Shown here: positions 18,549 to 26,831 of the stretch, one piece after another | Layout: the number at the start of each line of letters is the position of its first letter | Numbering within the stretch: the stretch's first letter is position 1 | NCBI RefSeq assembly: GCF_001437405.1 | Contig: NZ_JQBY01000007.1 | Location: forward strand, 39,550 to 103,549 | Source of the DNA: Pediococcus ethanolidurans | GTDB taxonomy: Bacteria > Bacillota > Bacilli > Lactobacillales > Lactobacillaceae | Length of the DNA: 64,000 bases | Direction: 5' to 3' | Made by a program: the position numbers and the translations under genes | Notes under the pieces: model-generated | What the model was told of the DNA's origin: nothing | Database searches by the model: none | The model's input: only the letters and a program-made list of their open reading frames with translations

Positions 18549-19690
18549 ATGAAAAATTCTTGGTGGGGTACCCCTCGAACGATTACCGATATCGTTCAGA
18601 ATCGTAAAATATCTTGGTTGGAGCTTTTTTCGGATTTAGTTTATGTGGTCATTATCCACGGGTTTGTCGAAAATTTAAGTGCTCATTTTAGTCTGGATGG
18701 GTTTGTTTCATTTTGGATTCTGTTTCTCTTTATTTTTAACACTTGGACTAATATGGTACTTTTTTTTGATCTACATGGTGAAAACAATTTGCGCAATACT
18801 TTTTTTGCGTTATTACAGATCGTTGCGATCAGTTTTACCGCGACCTTTACGCCAGCTTATTTTGAGGGGCACTATACCGGTTTTATTATCGCTTATAGCT
18901 TTAATCAACTAATTTATATGTATTTATTCTTTTCGACAATGATTGCCGATCCCGCACATGGCATCACAACCAAACCGTTTTTGCTTGCTTACACTATTGG
19001 TGAATTTATTTTTGTTGGTAGTATTTTTGTGCCAAATCTTTTCTGGCAACGACTGTTAATTTTTATTGCTTTATTGATCTTCATCAGTACTGTAATGGGC
19101 GAGCGGCAAAATTTCACACTGAATTTAAGCAGCGTGGAATCCCATTTACGATTTCGCCAGCGATTATGGAGCGTTATGGTTTATTTACCATGATCGTACT
19201 CGGAGAATCGTTGGCCGGCTTGATCGAGCATGGTGAGCAGATCCACCATTTAGCTGACTACGGGTTGTTGTTGCTATTATTACTCAGCGTGATCGGTATG
19301 TGGTCCGTTTATTACACGTTTATGGAACAGCTACGAATCGAAGCTAAATCATATGGACCATTGTCTTTTTTTCGCGGGCTACATCGTTTTTTTATCGCTT
19401 GTTTGACCTTGCAATCGTTTTTTATTGCCCAATTATTTGAAGAACCAAACCGGATTTTCTACAGTGGCTATTTAATTGTGACGGTATTGTTGCTTAGCAT
19501 CTTATTAGTGATGCTTCGGCTACGCTTGTTTAATCCACAGCCATTACCATGGCACAGTGCACGATTGCTGCTAATAGGTTCATTAGTGTTGTTATTTATG
19601 CTAGTATTGCCGCTAATGCTTGGTTTGGTAATAGCTGATCTAGTACTGTTTACGATTGGAATTACTGGTTGGCGCCGTAATGTGGTTTAG
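18549..19690 (+). pseudogene. LtrA-like membrane protein gene broken by a frameshift
   Basis: Two overlapping reading frames together make one LtrA (low temperature requirement A) type polytopic membrane protein. The first, 18549-19193, begins MKNSWWGTPR, has WLELFSDLVYVV and several hydrophobic spans, and ends in VMVYLP. The second continues in the -1 frame from about 19155 with SPAIMERYGLFTMIVLGESL, the conserved LtrA motif, to 19690. A single lost base near 19150-19160 explains the break. AAGGAG precedes the ATG. Either a real inactivation or a sequencing error; the function of the family is poorly known. Confidence 0.78.
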
Positions 19691-19706
19691 CCAAACGTAG
19701 CAGTGC

Positions 19707-19734
19707 ACGTGAGAACAAACGTATCTCGTTTTTT
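19707..19734 (+). terminator. Weak terminator after the ltrA-like gene
   Basis: GAGA/TCTC stem with a possible bulged extension, then GTTTTTT. Short stem, so uncertain. Confidence 0.35.
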
Positions 19735-19842
19735 GTTAGGTTTTGGCAGGAATTGTATATTATTTGGCATTCAGTGTCATGTAAAAAGATAGTTTTTTTC
19801 AGTATTATGATCATAACGAAAAAACGAAAGAAGGACATTATG

Positions 19843-20655
19843 ATGAAAACTATTTTGATTACCGGTGCCAGCAGTGGGATTGGCTACCAAACCGCTCAAA
19901 AATTAGCTGAACAAGGCCACAAGGTTTATGGGGCAGCACGACGCGTTGAAAAAATGGCTCCGTTGGAAAAATTTGGTGTGACACCACTTAAACTAGATGT
20001 GACCAATCAGTTTTCGATCGATGCGGCAATTAAGCAAGTGATCGCTGAAAGTGGGCGAATCGATGTGCTGATCAATAATGCTGGTTATGGTTCTTATGGG
20101 GCAATCGAAGATGTTTCGATCGCAGAAGCAAAGCAGCAGTTTGAGGTTAATTTATTTGGTTTAGCTAGTTTGACCAAAGCAGTCTTACCATATATGCAAA
20201 AGCAAAAAAGTGGACGAATCATTAATACGTCGTCAATGGGTGGTCGCTTAGTTTCCTATTTAGGTGCTTGGTATCATGCCACTAAGTATGCGGTGGAAGC
20301 TTTTAGTGATGCCTTGCGGATGGAAGTTAAACCGTTTGGCATCGATGTTGTCCTAATCGAACCAGGTGGCATCAAAACTAATTGGGGCTTTATTGCCGCA
20401 GATCACTTGGAAAAATCAGCTAAAGACGGTGCTTATGCCGCAGTTGCAAAGAAAACGGCTGAAGGCATGCGCAAACAGTATTCTGGTCGCATGATGTCTG
20501 ACCCGAAAGTGATTTCCAATGCCATGAGTAAAGCTGTTAATCGGCGTCGCCCCCGAACTCGTTATGTTGTTGGTATGGGTGCAAAACCGTTAATTTTCTT
20601 GCATGCAATTTTACCGGCCAGGGCATTTGATTATATGATGACCCACGCCAGTTAA
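19843..20655 (+). CDS. SDR family oxidoreductase (first of a paralogous pair)
   Basis: 270 residues: TGASSGIGYQ near the N terminus, NNAGYGSYG, NTSSMGG with the catalytic serine, YHATK (Tyr/Lys pair) and EPGGIKTNW. The NNAGYGSYG and EPGGIKT motifs are typical of a common bacterial oxidoreductase/SDR branch annotated without a known substrate. I chose the ATG at 19843 because GAAGGA is seven bases upstream; longer in-frame starts lack conservation. The gene at 21729-22544 is a close paralogue (over half the residues alike by eye), and an AraC gene lies between them. Confidence 0.87.
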   Translation: MKTILITGASSGIGYQTAQKLAEQGHKVYGAARRVEKMAPLEKFGVTPLKLDVTNQFSIDAAIKQVIAESGRIDVLINNAGYGSYGAIEDVSIAEAKQQFEVNLFGLASLTKAVLPYMQKQKSGRIINTSSMGGRLVSYLGAWYHATKYAVEAFSDALRMEVKPFGIDVVLIEPGGIKTNWGFIAADHLEKSAKDGAYAAVAKKTAEGMRKQYSGRMMSDPKVISNAMSKAVNRRRPRTRYVVGMGAKPLIFLHAILPARAFDYMMTHAS

Positions 20656-20669
20656 GGGGATGTTTTAAA

Positions 20670-21629
20670 ATGAAGATCGCGGTGGCGCAGCAATTCCAGA
20701 ATTTCCTGACCACGATCGGGATTTCTTTGACGGATATTTTGCAAAAGGCGCAGATACCTAATCGGATTCAACATGAAGAATTGAAATTGACGACGTTAGA
20801 ATATTATCGTTTGTTGCAAGGCATTGATGCGGTTATTAGTGATGACCAGCTATTATCATTTAGTGATATTGATAATATTAATATGTTCATGCCCCCTTTT
20901 TTTGCGGCATTATGCTCCCATGATGGGTTAACTGCGATCCAGCGATTGGCGAAGTATAAGCAATTGGTCGGTCCGTTACGGTTGGAGTTCACCAAAAGCC
21001 AACAGACGTTTAGTATCCATTTTGCCTATGTTTATCCTAATTTGGAATTGCCACGGTTTGCCTTGTTAAATGAGCAATTATTGCTGATCAGTTTGGTGCG
21101 TAAAGGCACTGGCCAGACAATCAAGCCACTGTTAATGACGGGACCGTATCCGCTTGGCGTAACGCTACAAGATTATGTGGGGACCGCGGCGCAGTTGACC
21201 ACCGACAATCAAATCGTGTTTCAATTAACCGATTTAGCCCAGCCATTTTTGACTGGCAATAATACGATGCTGACTTATTTGGAACCGCAAATGCAGCAGC
21301 GCATTACTGCAGTGGGGCAGGCGGTGTCGTTTACCAGTGTGGTCCAAAGTCGGTTATATACTGCAATTCCGGCTGGTGCGTTTACTTTAGAGGACATCGC
21401 CAGTGGTTTAGGCGTTAGTGTGCGGACTTTGCAACGTAATCTAAGTGCGGAGAATACGACCTTCAACCAGCAGATCAAGTACATTCAAAAAACGTTGGCT
21501 TTAGGCTATTTAAAGGACCCTAAACTAACGGTTGCTGAAATTGCCTATTTAGTTGGTTACGCTGATCCTAGTTCATTTTCACGGGCGTTTAAAGGCTGGA
21601 CCGGGCAAACGATTTCTCAGTATCGTTAA
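20670..21629 (+). CDS. AraC-family regulator, paralogue of the 16.2-kb gene
   Basis: 319 residues with the same layout as the gene at 16174-17145: an arabinose-binding-type N-terminal region (MPPFFAALCSHDGL, LPRFALLNEQLLLISL) and a C-terminal double helix-turn-helix (IASGLGVSVRTLQRNLSAEN; IAYLVGYADPSSFSRAFKGW). It lies 14 bases after one SDR and about 100 bases before another, so it likely regulates one or both. An AAGGGGATG ribosome site is present. Confidence 0.82.
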   Translation: MKIAVAQQFQNFLTTIGISLTDILQKAQIPNRIQHEELKLTTLEYYRLLQGIDAVISDDQLLSFSDIDNINMFMPPFFAALCSHDGLTAIQRLAKYKQLVGPLRLEFTKSQQTFSIHFAYVYPNLELPRFALLNEQLLLISLVRKGTGQTIKPLLMTGPYPLGVTLQDYVGTAAQLTTDNQIVFQLTDLAQPFLTGNNTMLTYLEPQMQQRITAVGQAVSFTSVVQSRLYTAIPAGAFTLEDIASGLGVSVRTLQRNLSAENTTFNQQIKYIQKTLALGYLKDPKLTVAEIAYLVGYADPSSFSRAFKGWTGQTISQYR

Positions 21630-21669
21630 AGCTTTGGCACAAATCGTTAATAAATCGGCACGGTACGCT

Positions 21670-21704
21670 ATGCCATTTTGCGGGTATACTCCATATAATG
21701 GCAT
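21670..21704 (+). promoter_or_regulatory. Inverted repeat around a -10 before the second paralogous SDR
   Basis: ATGCCATT and AATGGCAT are exact inverted repeats 19 bases apart, enclosing TATACT (21685-21690). Candidate operator for the adjacent AraC regulator. Confidence 0.4.
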
Positions 21705-21728
21705 TATACAAGAATGTGGAGGTGCGCA

Positions 21729-22544
21729 ATGAAAGTTATTCTGATCACGGGTGCCAGTAGTGGCATCGGTTATACCGCGGCCAAATTATTGGCCCAACAA
21801 GGCAATCAAGTTTATGGTGCTGCTCGGCGCGCCGAAAAGTTAGCGGCAATCAAAGAATTCGGCGCCATACCAGTATCGCTGGACGTCACCGATGAAGCGT
21901 CAGTCCAAGCCGCAGTCAAGCAGGTGATCGACCAAGCTGGCCGTATCGATGTGTTGATCAATAATGCCGGTTATGGTTCCTATGGGCCGGTAGAAGCGGT
22001 CCCATTGAATGAAGCTAAATACCAATTTGACGTCAATGTTTTTGGTGTGGCCAGTGTGACCAAAGCGGTGTTACCAACGATGCGGCAACAGCATTCCGGC
22101 TTGATCATCAACATTTCTTCCGTTGGCGGCCGCGTCACTAGCCATTTTGGTGATTGGTATCATGCCAGTAAATACGCCGTCGAAGCGCTAAGCGATGCCT
22201 TACGTTTGGAATTAAAGGAATTCGGCATCAATGTATCGATCATTGAACCAGGTGGTATCAAGTCTGAATGGGGCGGCATCGCGGCGGACCATTTGGAAAA
22301 AGCTGGCCAGGGCACGGCTTACGCGGCGCAAACTAAAAAATCAGCGACTGCTTTGCGCAAGCAGTTTAGCAATCCCATGATGGTCGCAGATCCTAGCACG
22401 ATCGCCAAGACCGTCGCCAAAGCAGTCAAAAGTTCGCGACCAAAACCGCGCTACTTACCGGGGATGGTGGCTAAATCAATGGTTTGCTTGCACACCATAT
22501 TGCCGACACGGTGGTTCGATCGCATTATGTTAATGGCAAATTAA
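21729..22544 (+). CDS. SDR family oxidoreductase (second of a paralogous pair)
   Basis: 271 residues: TGASSGIGYT, NNAGYGSYGP, NISSVGG with the catalytic serine, YHASK and EPGGIKSEW. Closely related to the gene at 19843-20655, apparently a duplication around the AraC gene. GGAGGTG precedes the ATG at 21729. The base composition is distinctly richer in G+C than the ribosomal and replication genes, with frequent ATCG and GGCC, suggesting transfer. A strong terminator follows. Confidence 0.87.
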   Translation: MKVILITGASSGIGYTAAKLLAQQGNQVYGAARRAEKLAAIKEFGAIPVSLDVTDEASVQAAVKQVIDQAGRIDVLINNAGYGSYGPVEAVPLNEAKYQFDVNVFGVASVTKAVLPTMRQQHSGLIINISSVGGRVTSHFGDWYHASKYAVEALSDALRLELKEFGINVSIIEPGGIKSEWGGIAADHLEKAGQGTAYAAQTKKSATALRKQFSNPMMVADPSTIAKTVAKAVKSSRPKPRYLPGMVAKSMVCLHTILPTRWFDRIMLMAN

Positions 22545-22550
22545 TAAGAG

Positions 22551-22589
22551 AATCGAGCAATGCCGTAAAATGGTATTGCCCGATTTTTT
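22551..22589 (+). terminator. Intrinsic terminator after the SDR at 21.7-22.5 kb
   Basis: AATCGAGCAATGCC pairs with GGTATTGCCCGATT with one or two mismatches, then a T run. The 120 bases beyond it, up to the next promoter, hold nothing recognisable. Confidence 0.8.
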
Positions 22590-22710
22590 GCGTTTTACTG
22601 AATTGATCAATGCATAATAGTTATAGCTAATCATAAAACATAAGTATTGGTTATTTATTGCTTTTGGTTTTAAACTGAGTTTATTGAAATTGAAAAATTG
22701 AACAAAGGGC

Positions 22711-22741
22711 TTGACTTGTAGTTCACTCAAACCAATATACT
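22711..22741 (+). promoter_or_regulatory. MerR-type promoter of the six-gene operon
   Basis: TTGACT and TATACT are separated by 19 bases, the spacing of MerR-activated promoters. An imperfect dyad around AGTTCACT lies in the spacer. It is 27 bases before the merR start. Confidence 0.75.
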
Positions 22742-22768
22742 GATGGAGCAATGTAAGGAGGTCAGCAA

Positions 22769-23230
22769 TTGAGTCGTTTAACGATCACACAAGTGAGTGA
22801 AAAATATGGCATTAATGCCAATACGCTGCGTTACTATGAGCGCATTGGTTTATTGCCGCCAGTACCACGACAAAAAAATGGTAATCGGTACTATGATGAT
22901 GGTATTCAAGGCTGGATCGAAATGATCGTTTGTTTACGGCATTCTGGCGTGCCGGTCGAGGCGCTATATGATTACGCGGAAATGGTCCGTGCCGGCGATA
23001 GTACCCTAGCGGCACGGCAAGTGCTGTTGGAAGAGCAAGAACAGGAATTAGTGGCCCAACAGGCCAGCTTACAACGGTCGATCGATCGCTTGCGGCATAA
23101 AATTTCCTTGTATAAAAGTGGGACGATCAAAGCCAATAAAAGTTATTTTGAAGAATATCAGATCGCAGCCGAAATTGCGGCGGATAATAAGAAGAAACAA
23201 GAACTACAGGATAAGGATGAATCATTTTAG
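22769..23230 (+). CDS. MerR-family transcriptional regulator (operon leader)
   Basis: 153 residues, TTG start with AAGGAGG. Helix-turn-helix: LTITQVSEKYGINANTLRYY then ERIGLLPPVPR; the C-terminal region is a long charged coiled coil without a cysteine effector motif. It is the first gene of a tight run (merR, YCII, AKR, DUF2255, alpha/beta hydrolase, NAD(P)H-binding protein) and its own promoter has the 19-base spacer, so autoregulation is expected. The group includes regulators responding to reactive aldehydes. Confidence 0.87.
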   Translation: MSRLTITQVSEKYGINANTLRYYERIGLLPPVPRQKNGNRYYDDGIQGWIEMIVCLRHSGVPVEALYDYAEMVRAGDSTLAARQVLLEEQEQELVAQQASLQRSIDRLRHKISLYKSGTIKANKSYFEEYQIAAEIAADNKKKQELQDKDESF

Positions 23231-23242
23231 GAGGGATCAGGG

Positions 23243-23539
23243 ATGTATTTAATCAATGTGACGATCAAAGAAGCCGCAGCGGAACCAGAATCAGCAGCCC
23301 ATTTGGCGCAACACCAAGCATGGTTCCAGCGTTATTTTGACCAAGGCAATTTCTTGTTGCTCGGGCCATCGCAAACGTATCAACGGGCAGGTGTGATCGT
23401 GGCGCAAGCAGCGGATCGGGCTGAATTGGATCGTATTTTGGCTGAAGATGCTTACTATCCAGATTTGGCCAATTATGCGGTCAACGAATTTACCGCGCTG
23501 AAAATTGCGGCGAATATAACTGATTATCAAGCTAAATAA
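23243..23539 (+). CDS. YCII/YciI-like small protein
   Basis: 98 residues with a ferredoxin-like alpha/beta pattern and the YCII-type features H(Q)AWFQRYFDQGNFLLLGPS near the N terminus, containing the His that is often catalytic in this family, and DPYY-like DAYYPDLANY later. The biochemical role is generally unknown. GGAGGGAT is nine bases upstream. Second gene of the MerR operon. Confidence 0.75.
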   Translation: MYLINVTIKEAAAEPESAAHLAQHQAWFQRYFDQGNFLLLGPSQTYQRAGVIVAQAADRAELDRILAEDAYYPDLANYAVNEFTALKIAANITDYQAK

Positions 23540-23551
23540 GGAGTGATCATG

Positions 23552-24511
23552 ATGACAACAATGCAAACTGAATTAAAAATGCCTAAAATCGCCATGGGTG
23601 CATGGGCCTGGGGCGACGCCACTGACGGTAATGGTTATTTTGGCAATGATTATACGGAAGCCGATTTTAAGCCGGTTTTTGAAAAAGCCTTGCAGGAAGG
23701 GCTAAATTTATGGGATACCGCAGCGGTTTACGGCATGGGTGCTTCGGAAAAGATCTTAGGTGATCTCGCTCGCGGCACTGAGCGGCGTGAGCTACTATTA
23801 GCGACGAAATTTACCCCCCAGATCGCTGATGGCACCGCTGAAGCAGCAACCCACATGTTTACAGCTAGTATGGAACGGTTGGGCACTGATTATGCGGATA
23901 TTTATTGGATCCATAACCCTGCTGATGTGCAGCGTTGGACGCCACAGTTAGTACCGTTAGCTAAAAGTGGTCAAGTCAAATATATTGGCGTTTCCAATCA
24001 TAATTTAGCTGAGATCAAACAGGCGCAAAGCATTCTAGAAGCGGCGGGCTTAAAATTAGCCGCGGTCCAGAACCATTTAAGTTTGTTAAATCGTTCTTCG
24101 GAAAATGCGGGGATCATCGATTATTGCCGTGAAAATGACATCACGTTCTTCTCATACATGGTGTTAGAACAAGGCGCGCTTTCCGGTAAATATGATGCCG
24201 CACATCCATTTCCAGCTGGTAGTGCCCGTGCACAGTCGTATAATGGTCAATTAGCTGAATTAGGTGATTTGATCGCTGAAATGCGGACTGTAGCGACAGC
24301 ACATGGCGCAACAGTCGCCCAAATTGCTACGGCTTGGGCAATTAGTAAAGGCACCGTACCGATCGTGGGTGTGACTAAAGTTAAGCACGTTGAAGATGCG
24401 GCTAATGCAGCTAACATCGAGTTAACGGCGGCTGAAGTGACGACGCTAGAAACATTAGCTGCCAAAACTGGTGTTGCAACGATTCGCGAATGGGAAAAAG
24501 ATATGCAGTAG
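23552..24511 (+). CDS. Aldo/keto reductase
   Basis: 319 residues. NADPH-dependent carbonyl reductase fold; the catalytic tetrad can be traced: Asp and Tyr in NLWDTAAVYGMGASE, Lys in LLLATKFTP, His in DIYWIHNP. The C-terminal cofactor-binding segment reads VPIVGVTKVKHVEDA. Several starts are possible (GTG 23543, ATG 23549, ATG 23552); the last has the best spacing from AAGGAG. Part of the MerR operon, which suggests aldehyde or ketone detoxification. Confidence 0.88.
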   Translation: MTTMQTELKMPKIAMGAWAWGDATDGNGYFGNDYTEADFKPVFEKALQEGLNLWDTAAVYGMGASEKILGDLARGTERRELLLATKFTPQIADGTAEAATHMFTASMERLGTDYADIYWIHNPADVQRWTPQLVPLAKSGQVKYIGVSNHNLAEIKQAQSILEAAGLKLAAVQNHLSLLNRSSENAGIIDYCRENDITFFSYMVLEQGALSGKYDAAHPFPAGSARAQSYNGQLAELGDLIAEMRTVATAHGATVAQIATAWAISKGTVPIVGVTKVKHVEDAANAANIELTAAEVTTLETLAAKTGVATIREWEKDMQ

Positions 24512-24523
24512 GGAGGTCATTTG

Positions 24524-24910
24524 ATGACAGGATGGACAGCACAGCAATTAGCCGCTTTTAAAACGGCCGATGATTTTCACGTTTCACCATATTATACGGA
24601 TGGTAAAACCTATGGCACACCGACTTGGATCTGGTCAGTGGTGGTCGCCGATCAACTCTATATTCGCGCTTGGAATGGGCAACGCTCACGGTGGTATCAG
24701 GCCGCGATCAGGCAACAAGCCGGCAAAATTTCACTAGCCGGTCAGGATTACCAAGTTCAATTTGCCGCAGCCGCTGATGATGCGGCCTTGAATCAGCAGA
24801 TCGATGCTGCGTACCAAGCTAAATACCAGGGCAGTCCGTATTTGCCGCCGATGTTAGCTGCCGGGCCAGTCAGTGCGACGGTGCGAGTGACCCCAGTTCA
24901 AGACAAATAA
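24524..24910 (+). CDS. DUF2255 family protein
   Basis: 128 residues with the DUF2255 pattern: tryptophan-rich centre PTWIWSVVVADQLYIRAWNG then RWYQAAIRQQAGKI, resembling the flavin-reductase-like nitroreductase fold of F420/FMN-binding small proteins. No activity is established for the family. GGGAGG is seven bases before the ATG at 24524. Thirteen bases after the aldo/keto reductase, so in the same operon. Confidence 0.78.
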   Translation: MTGWTAQQLAAFKTADDFHVSPYYTDGKTYGTPTWIWSVVVADQLYIRAWNGQRSRWYQAAIRQQAGKISLAGQDYQVQFAAAADDAALNQQIDAAYQAKYQGSPYLPPMLAAGPVSATVRVTPVQDK

Positions 24911-24969
24911 GTTGCGTTAATGCGATAGTCAGTTTTATGTTTTAGTAAAACGCTTTTTAGGAGGCAATT

Positions 24970-25986
24970 ATGAAAATTAGTGATTTTAAAGACGATACCC
25001 GTATTTTTGAGATCTATCCGGAAATCGAAGTTAAAAAAGCGACCTTTAAAAATCGTTTTGGCATCGATATTGTTGGTGATCTCTATTTGCCCGTCGGTTA
25101 CGCGACTAAAAAATCAGCGGCGATCGTGGTCAGCGGTCCTTTTGGTGCGGTCAAGGAACAGTCATCAGGTCTTTATGCGCAAGAATTTGCGCGCTGGGGC
25201 TTTGTTGCGATCGCGTTTGATCCATCTTACACCGGTGAAAGTGGCGGGGCAGTCAGAAATGTTGCTTCACCGGAAATGTTCACCGAAGACTATAGTGCCG
25301 CCGTCGATTTCCTTGGTTTATTGCCGTATGTTGACCGCGAGCGCATCGGAGCCCAGGCAATTTGTGGCTTAAGCGGCATGGCGCTAACGGCAGCGGCGAC
25401 CGACACGCGGATCAAAGCGGTGGCGACAGCTTCGATGTACGATATGTCGCGCAGTATTAGTCAAGGCTATCGCGATAGTTATACGGATGCGGAAAAACTA
25501 AAGATTCGTAATTATCTTGGCGAACGGCGCTGGCAAGATGCGGCGGCTGGGCAGTATGAAACTGGCCCCCACGAAATCTTATTTGATGAAAATGATGAAC
25601 CGTTGACTGATTCCCATGGGTTACCAGATGAATTACCGGAAAATCCTAATCCGATCTTGAAGGTTTTCTATGACTATTATAAAACCAAACGTGGCTACCA
25701 TCCGCGCTCGATCAATTCAACTTCAGCGTGGACGGCAACGACACCGCAATCGTTCTTTAGTTTTCCGCTGATGACGAATATTAAAGCAATTTCACCGCGG
25801 CCAGTGCTTTTGATCGCCGGCGAAAAAGCGCACTCATTGTATTGGTCCGAAGATGTCTATCAAGCAGCGGCGGAACCTAAAGAGTTGATCGTAGTGCCTG
25901 GTGCGAATCACGTAGACTTGTATGATCGCAAAGACATGATTCCTTTTGATCGACTACGAGAATTCTTCAGTCAGAATTTAGCTTAA
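24970..25986 (+). CDS. Alpha/beta hydrolase (dienelactone hydrolase-like)
   Basis: 338 residues. A beta-strand-rich start (GIDIVGDLYLPVGYATKKSA), a nucleophile elbow AICGLSGMALTAA, an acid-region segment RPVLLIAGEKAHS and a catalytic His in VPGANHVDLYD fit the YcjY/dienelactone hydrolase group. The elbow reads G-L-S-G-M, not strict GxSxG, which is common in this subgroup. Substrate unknown. AGGAGG is six bases upstream. Fifth gene of the MerR operon. Confidence 0.82.
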   Translation: MKISDFKDDTRIFEIYPEIEVKKATFKNRFGIDIVGDLYLPVGYATKKSAAIVVSGPFGAVKEQSSGLYAQEFARWGFVAIAFDPSYTGESGGAVRNVASPEMFTEDYSAAVDFLGLLPYVDRERIGAQAICGLSGMALTAAATDTRIKAVATASMYDMSRSISQGYRDSYTDAEKLKIRNYLGERRWQDAAAGQYETGPHEILFDENDEPLTDSHGLPDELPENPNPILKVFYDYYKTKRGYHPRSINSTSAWTATTPQSFFSFPLMTNIKAISPRPVLLIAGEKAHSLYWSEDVYQAAAEPKELIVVPGANHVDLYDRKDMIPFDRLREFFSQNLA

Positions 25987-26004
25987 ATTATAGGAGGTAA
26001 TCAA

Positions 26005-26646
26005 GTGACTAAAATTATGATCGTTGGTGCTTATGGCGCCATGGCCCAATTAGTGACCGAAAAATTGTTAAAAGAAACGGATAACGAATTGATTCTCTTT
26101 TTACGGCAGGCAGAACGCTTAGCCCAATATCAGGATAATCCCCGAGTCCAATTAGTTGATGGTGATGTGTTGGCCACGGATCAACTAGCCACCGCGATGG
26201 CACCAGCTGATTTGGTTTATTCCAACCTAGGTGGCGTTGATTTAGCGGAACAAATCGCAAGTGTGATCAAGGCAATGCAACAAACGGGTAAAACGCGGCT
26301 AGTTTATATCAGTTCGTTAGGCGCTCATCATGAAGTTCCTGGAAAATACGGCGAGTGGAACGAACAAGCGATCCACGATTATTTGCCTGGCTTCCGTGCC
26401 GCTGCCAAATTAGTGGCCGCTTCCGGTTTGACTTATACGGAAGTACGCCCAGCTTGGTTGACCAACAACGATGAAGTGGACTATGAAACTACACAGGTGG
26501 ATGAACCCTTTAAGGGGACAGAAGTTTCCCGTAAAAGTGTCGCCGACTTTGTTTTCAACGTGTTGACACAGCCAGATACGCACCGTAACGAAAGTGTCGG
26601 CTTGAACAAACCTAATACTGACGGTGACAAACCAAGCTGGATGTAG
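26005..26646 (+). CDS. NAD(P)H-binding protein (atypical SDR)
   Basis: 213 residues, GTG start with AGGAGG. It opens MTKIMIVGAYGAMAQLVTEK, a Rossmann turn, with YISSLGAHHEVPGKYGEWNE mid-protein in place of a full catalytic YxxxK; this matches the NmrA/YtfG-like NAD(P)H-binding group, which may be sensors or quinone/isomerase-type enzymes. Last gene of the MerR operon. No clear terminator was seen after it. Confidence 0.82.
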   Translation: MTKIMIVGAYGAMAQLVTEKLLKETDNELILFLRQAERLAQYQDNPRVQLVDGDVLATDQLATAMAPADLVYSNLGGVDLAEQIASVIKAMQQTGKTRLVYISSLGAHHEVPGKYGEWNEQAIHDYLPGFRAAAKLVAASGLTYTEVRPAWLTNNDEVDYETTQVDEPFKGTEVSRKSVADFVFNVLTQPDTHRNESVGLNKPNTDGDKPSWM

Positions 26647-26690
26647 ATACGCACAGTAGAATTTATTTGTACTAAATTAATATAGTTGTG

Positions 26691-26720
26691 TTGATTTATA
26701 TAATTATGAATAGATATATT
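26691..26720 (+). promoter_or_regulatory. Possible promoter of the zinc alcohol dehydrogenase
   Basis: TTGATT and TATATT spaced by 18 bases. A leader of about 100 bases follows and contains an imperfect hairpin (26780-26817) just before the start codon. Confidence 0.35.
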
Positions 26721-26831
26721 ATTGGCATTTTTTTGTGTTAGATTAGGTACTAGATGGATCTATCAATTTGAAAGGAAACGAACGCCGCATAATCAAATTC
26801 ATGGTTATTCGACGTTCTGGGTATGGAAATT

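Noticed and set aside
22530..22751. Open frame of 73 codons on the minus strand between two accessory genes
   Set aside because: It overlaps a clear terminator and the MerR promoter, has no ribosome site, and its translation resembles no family.
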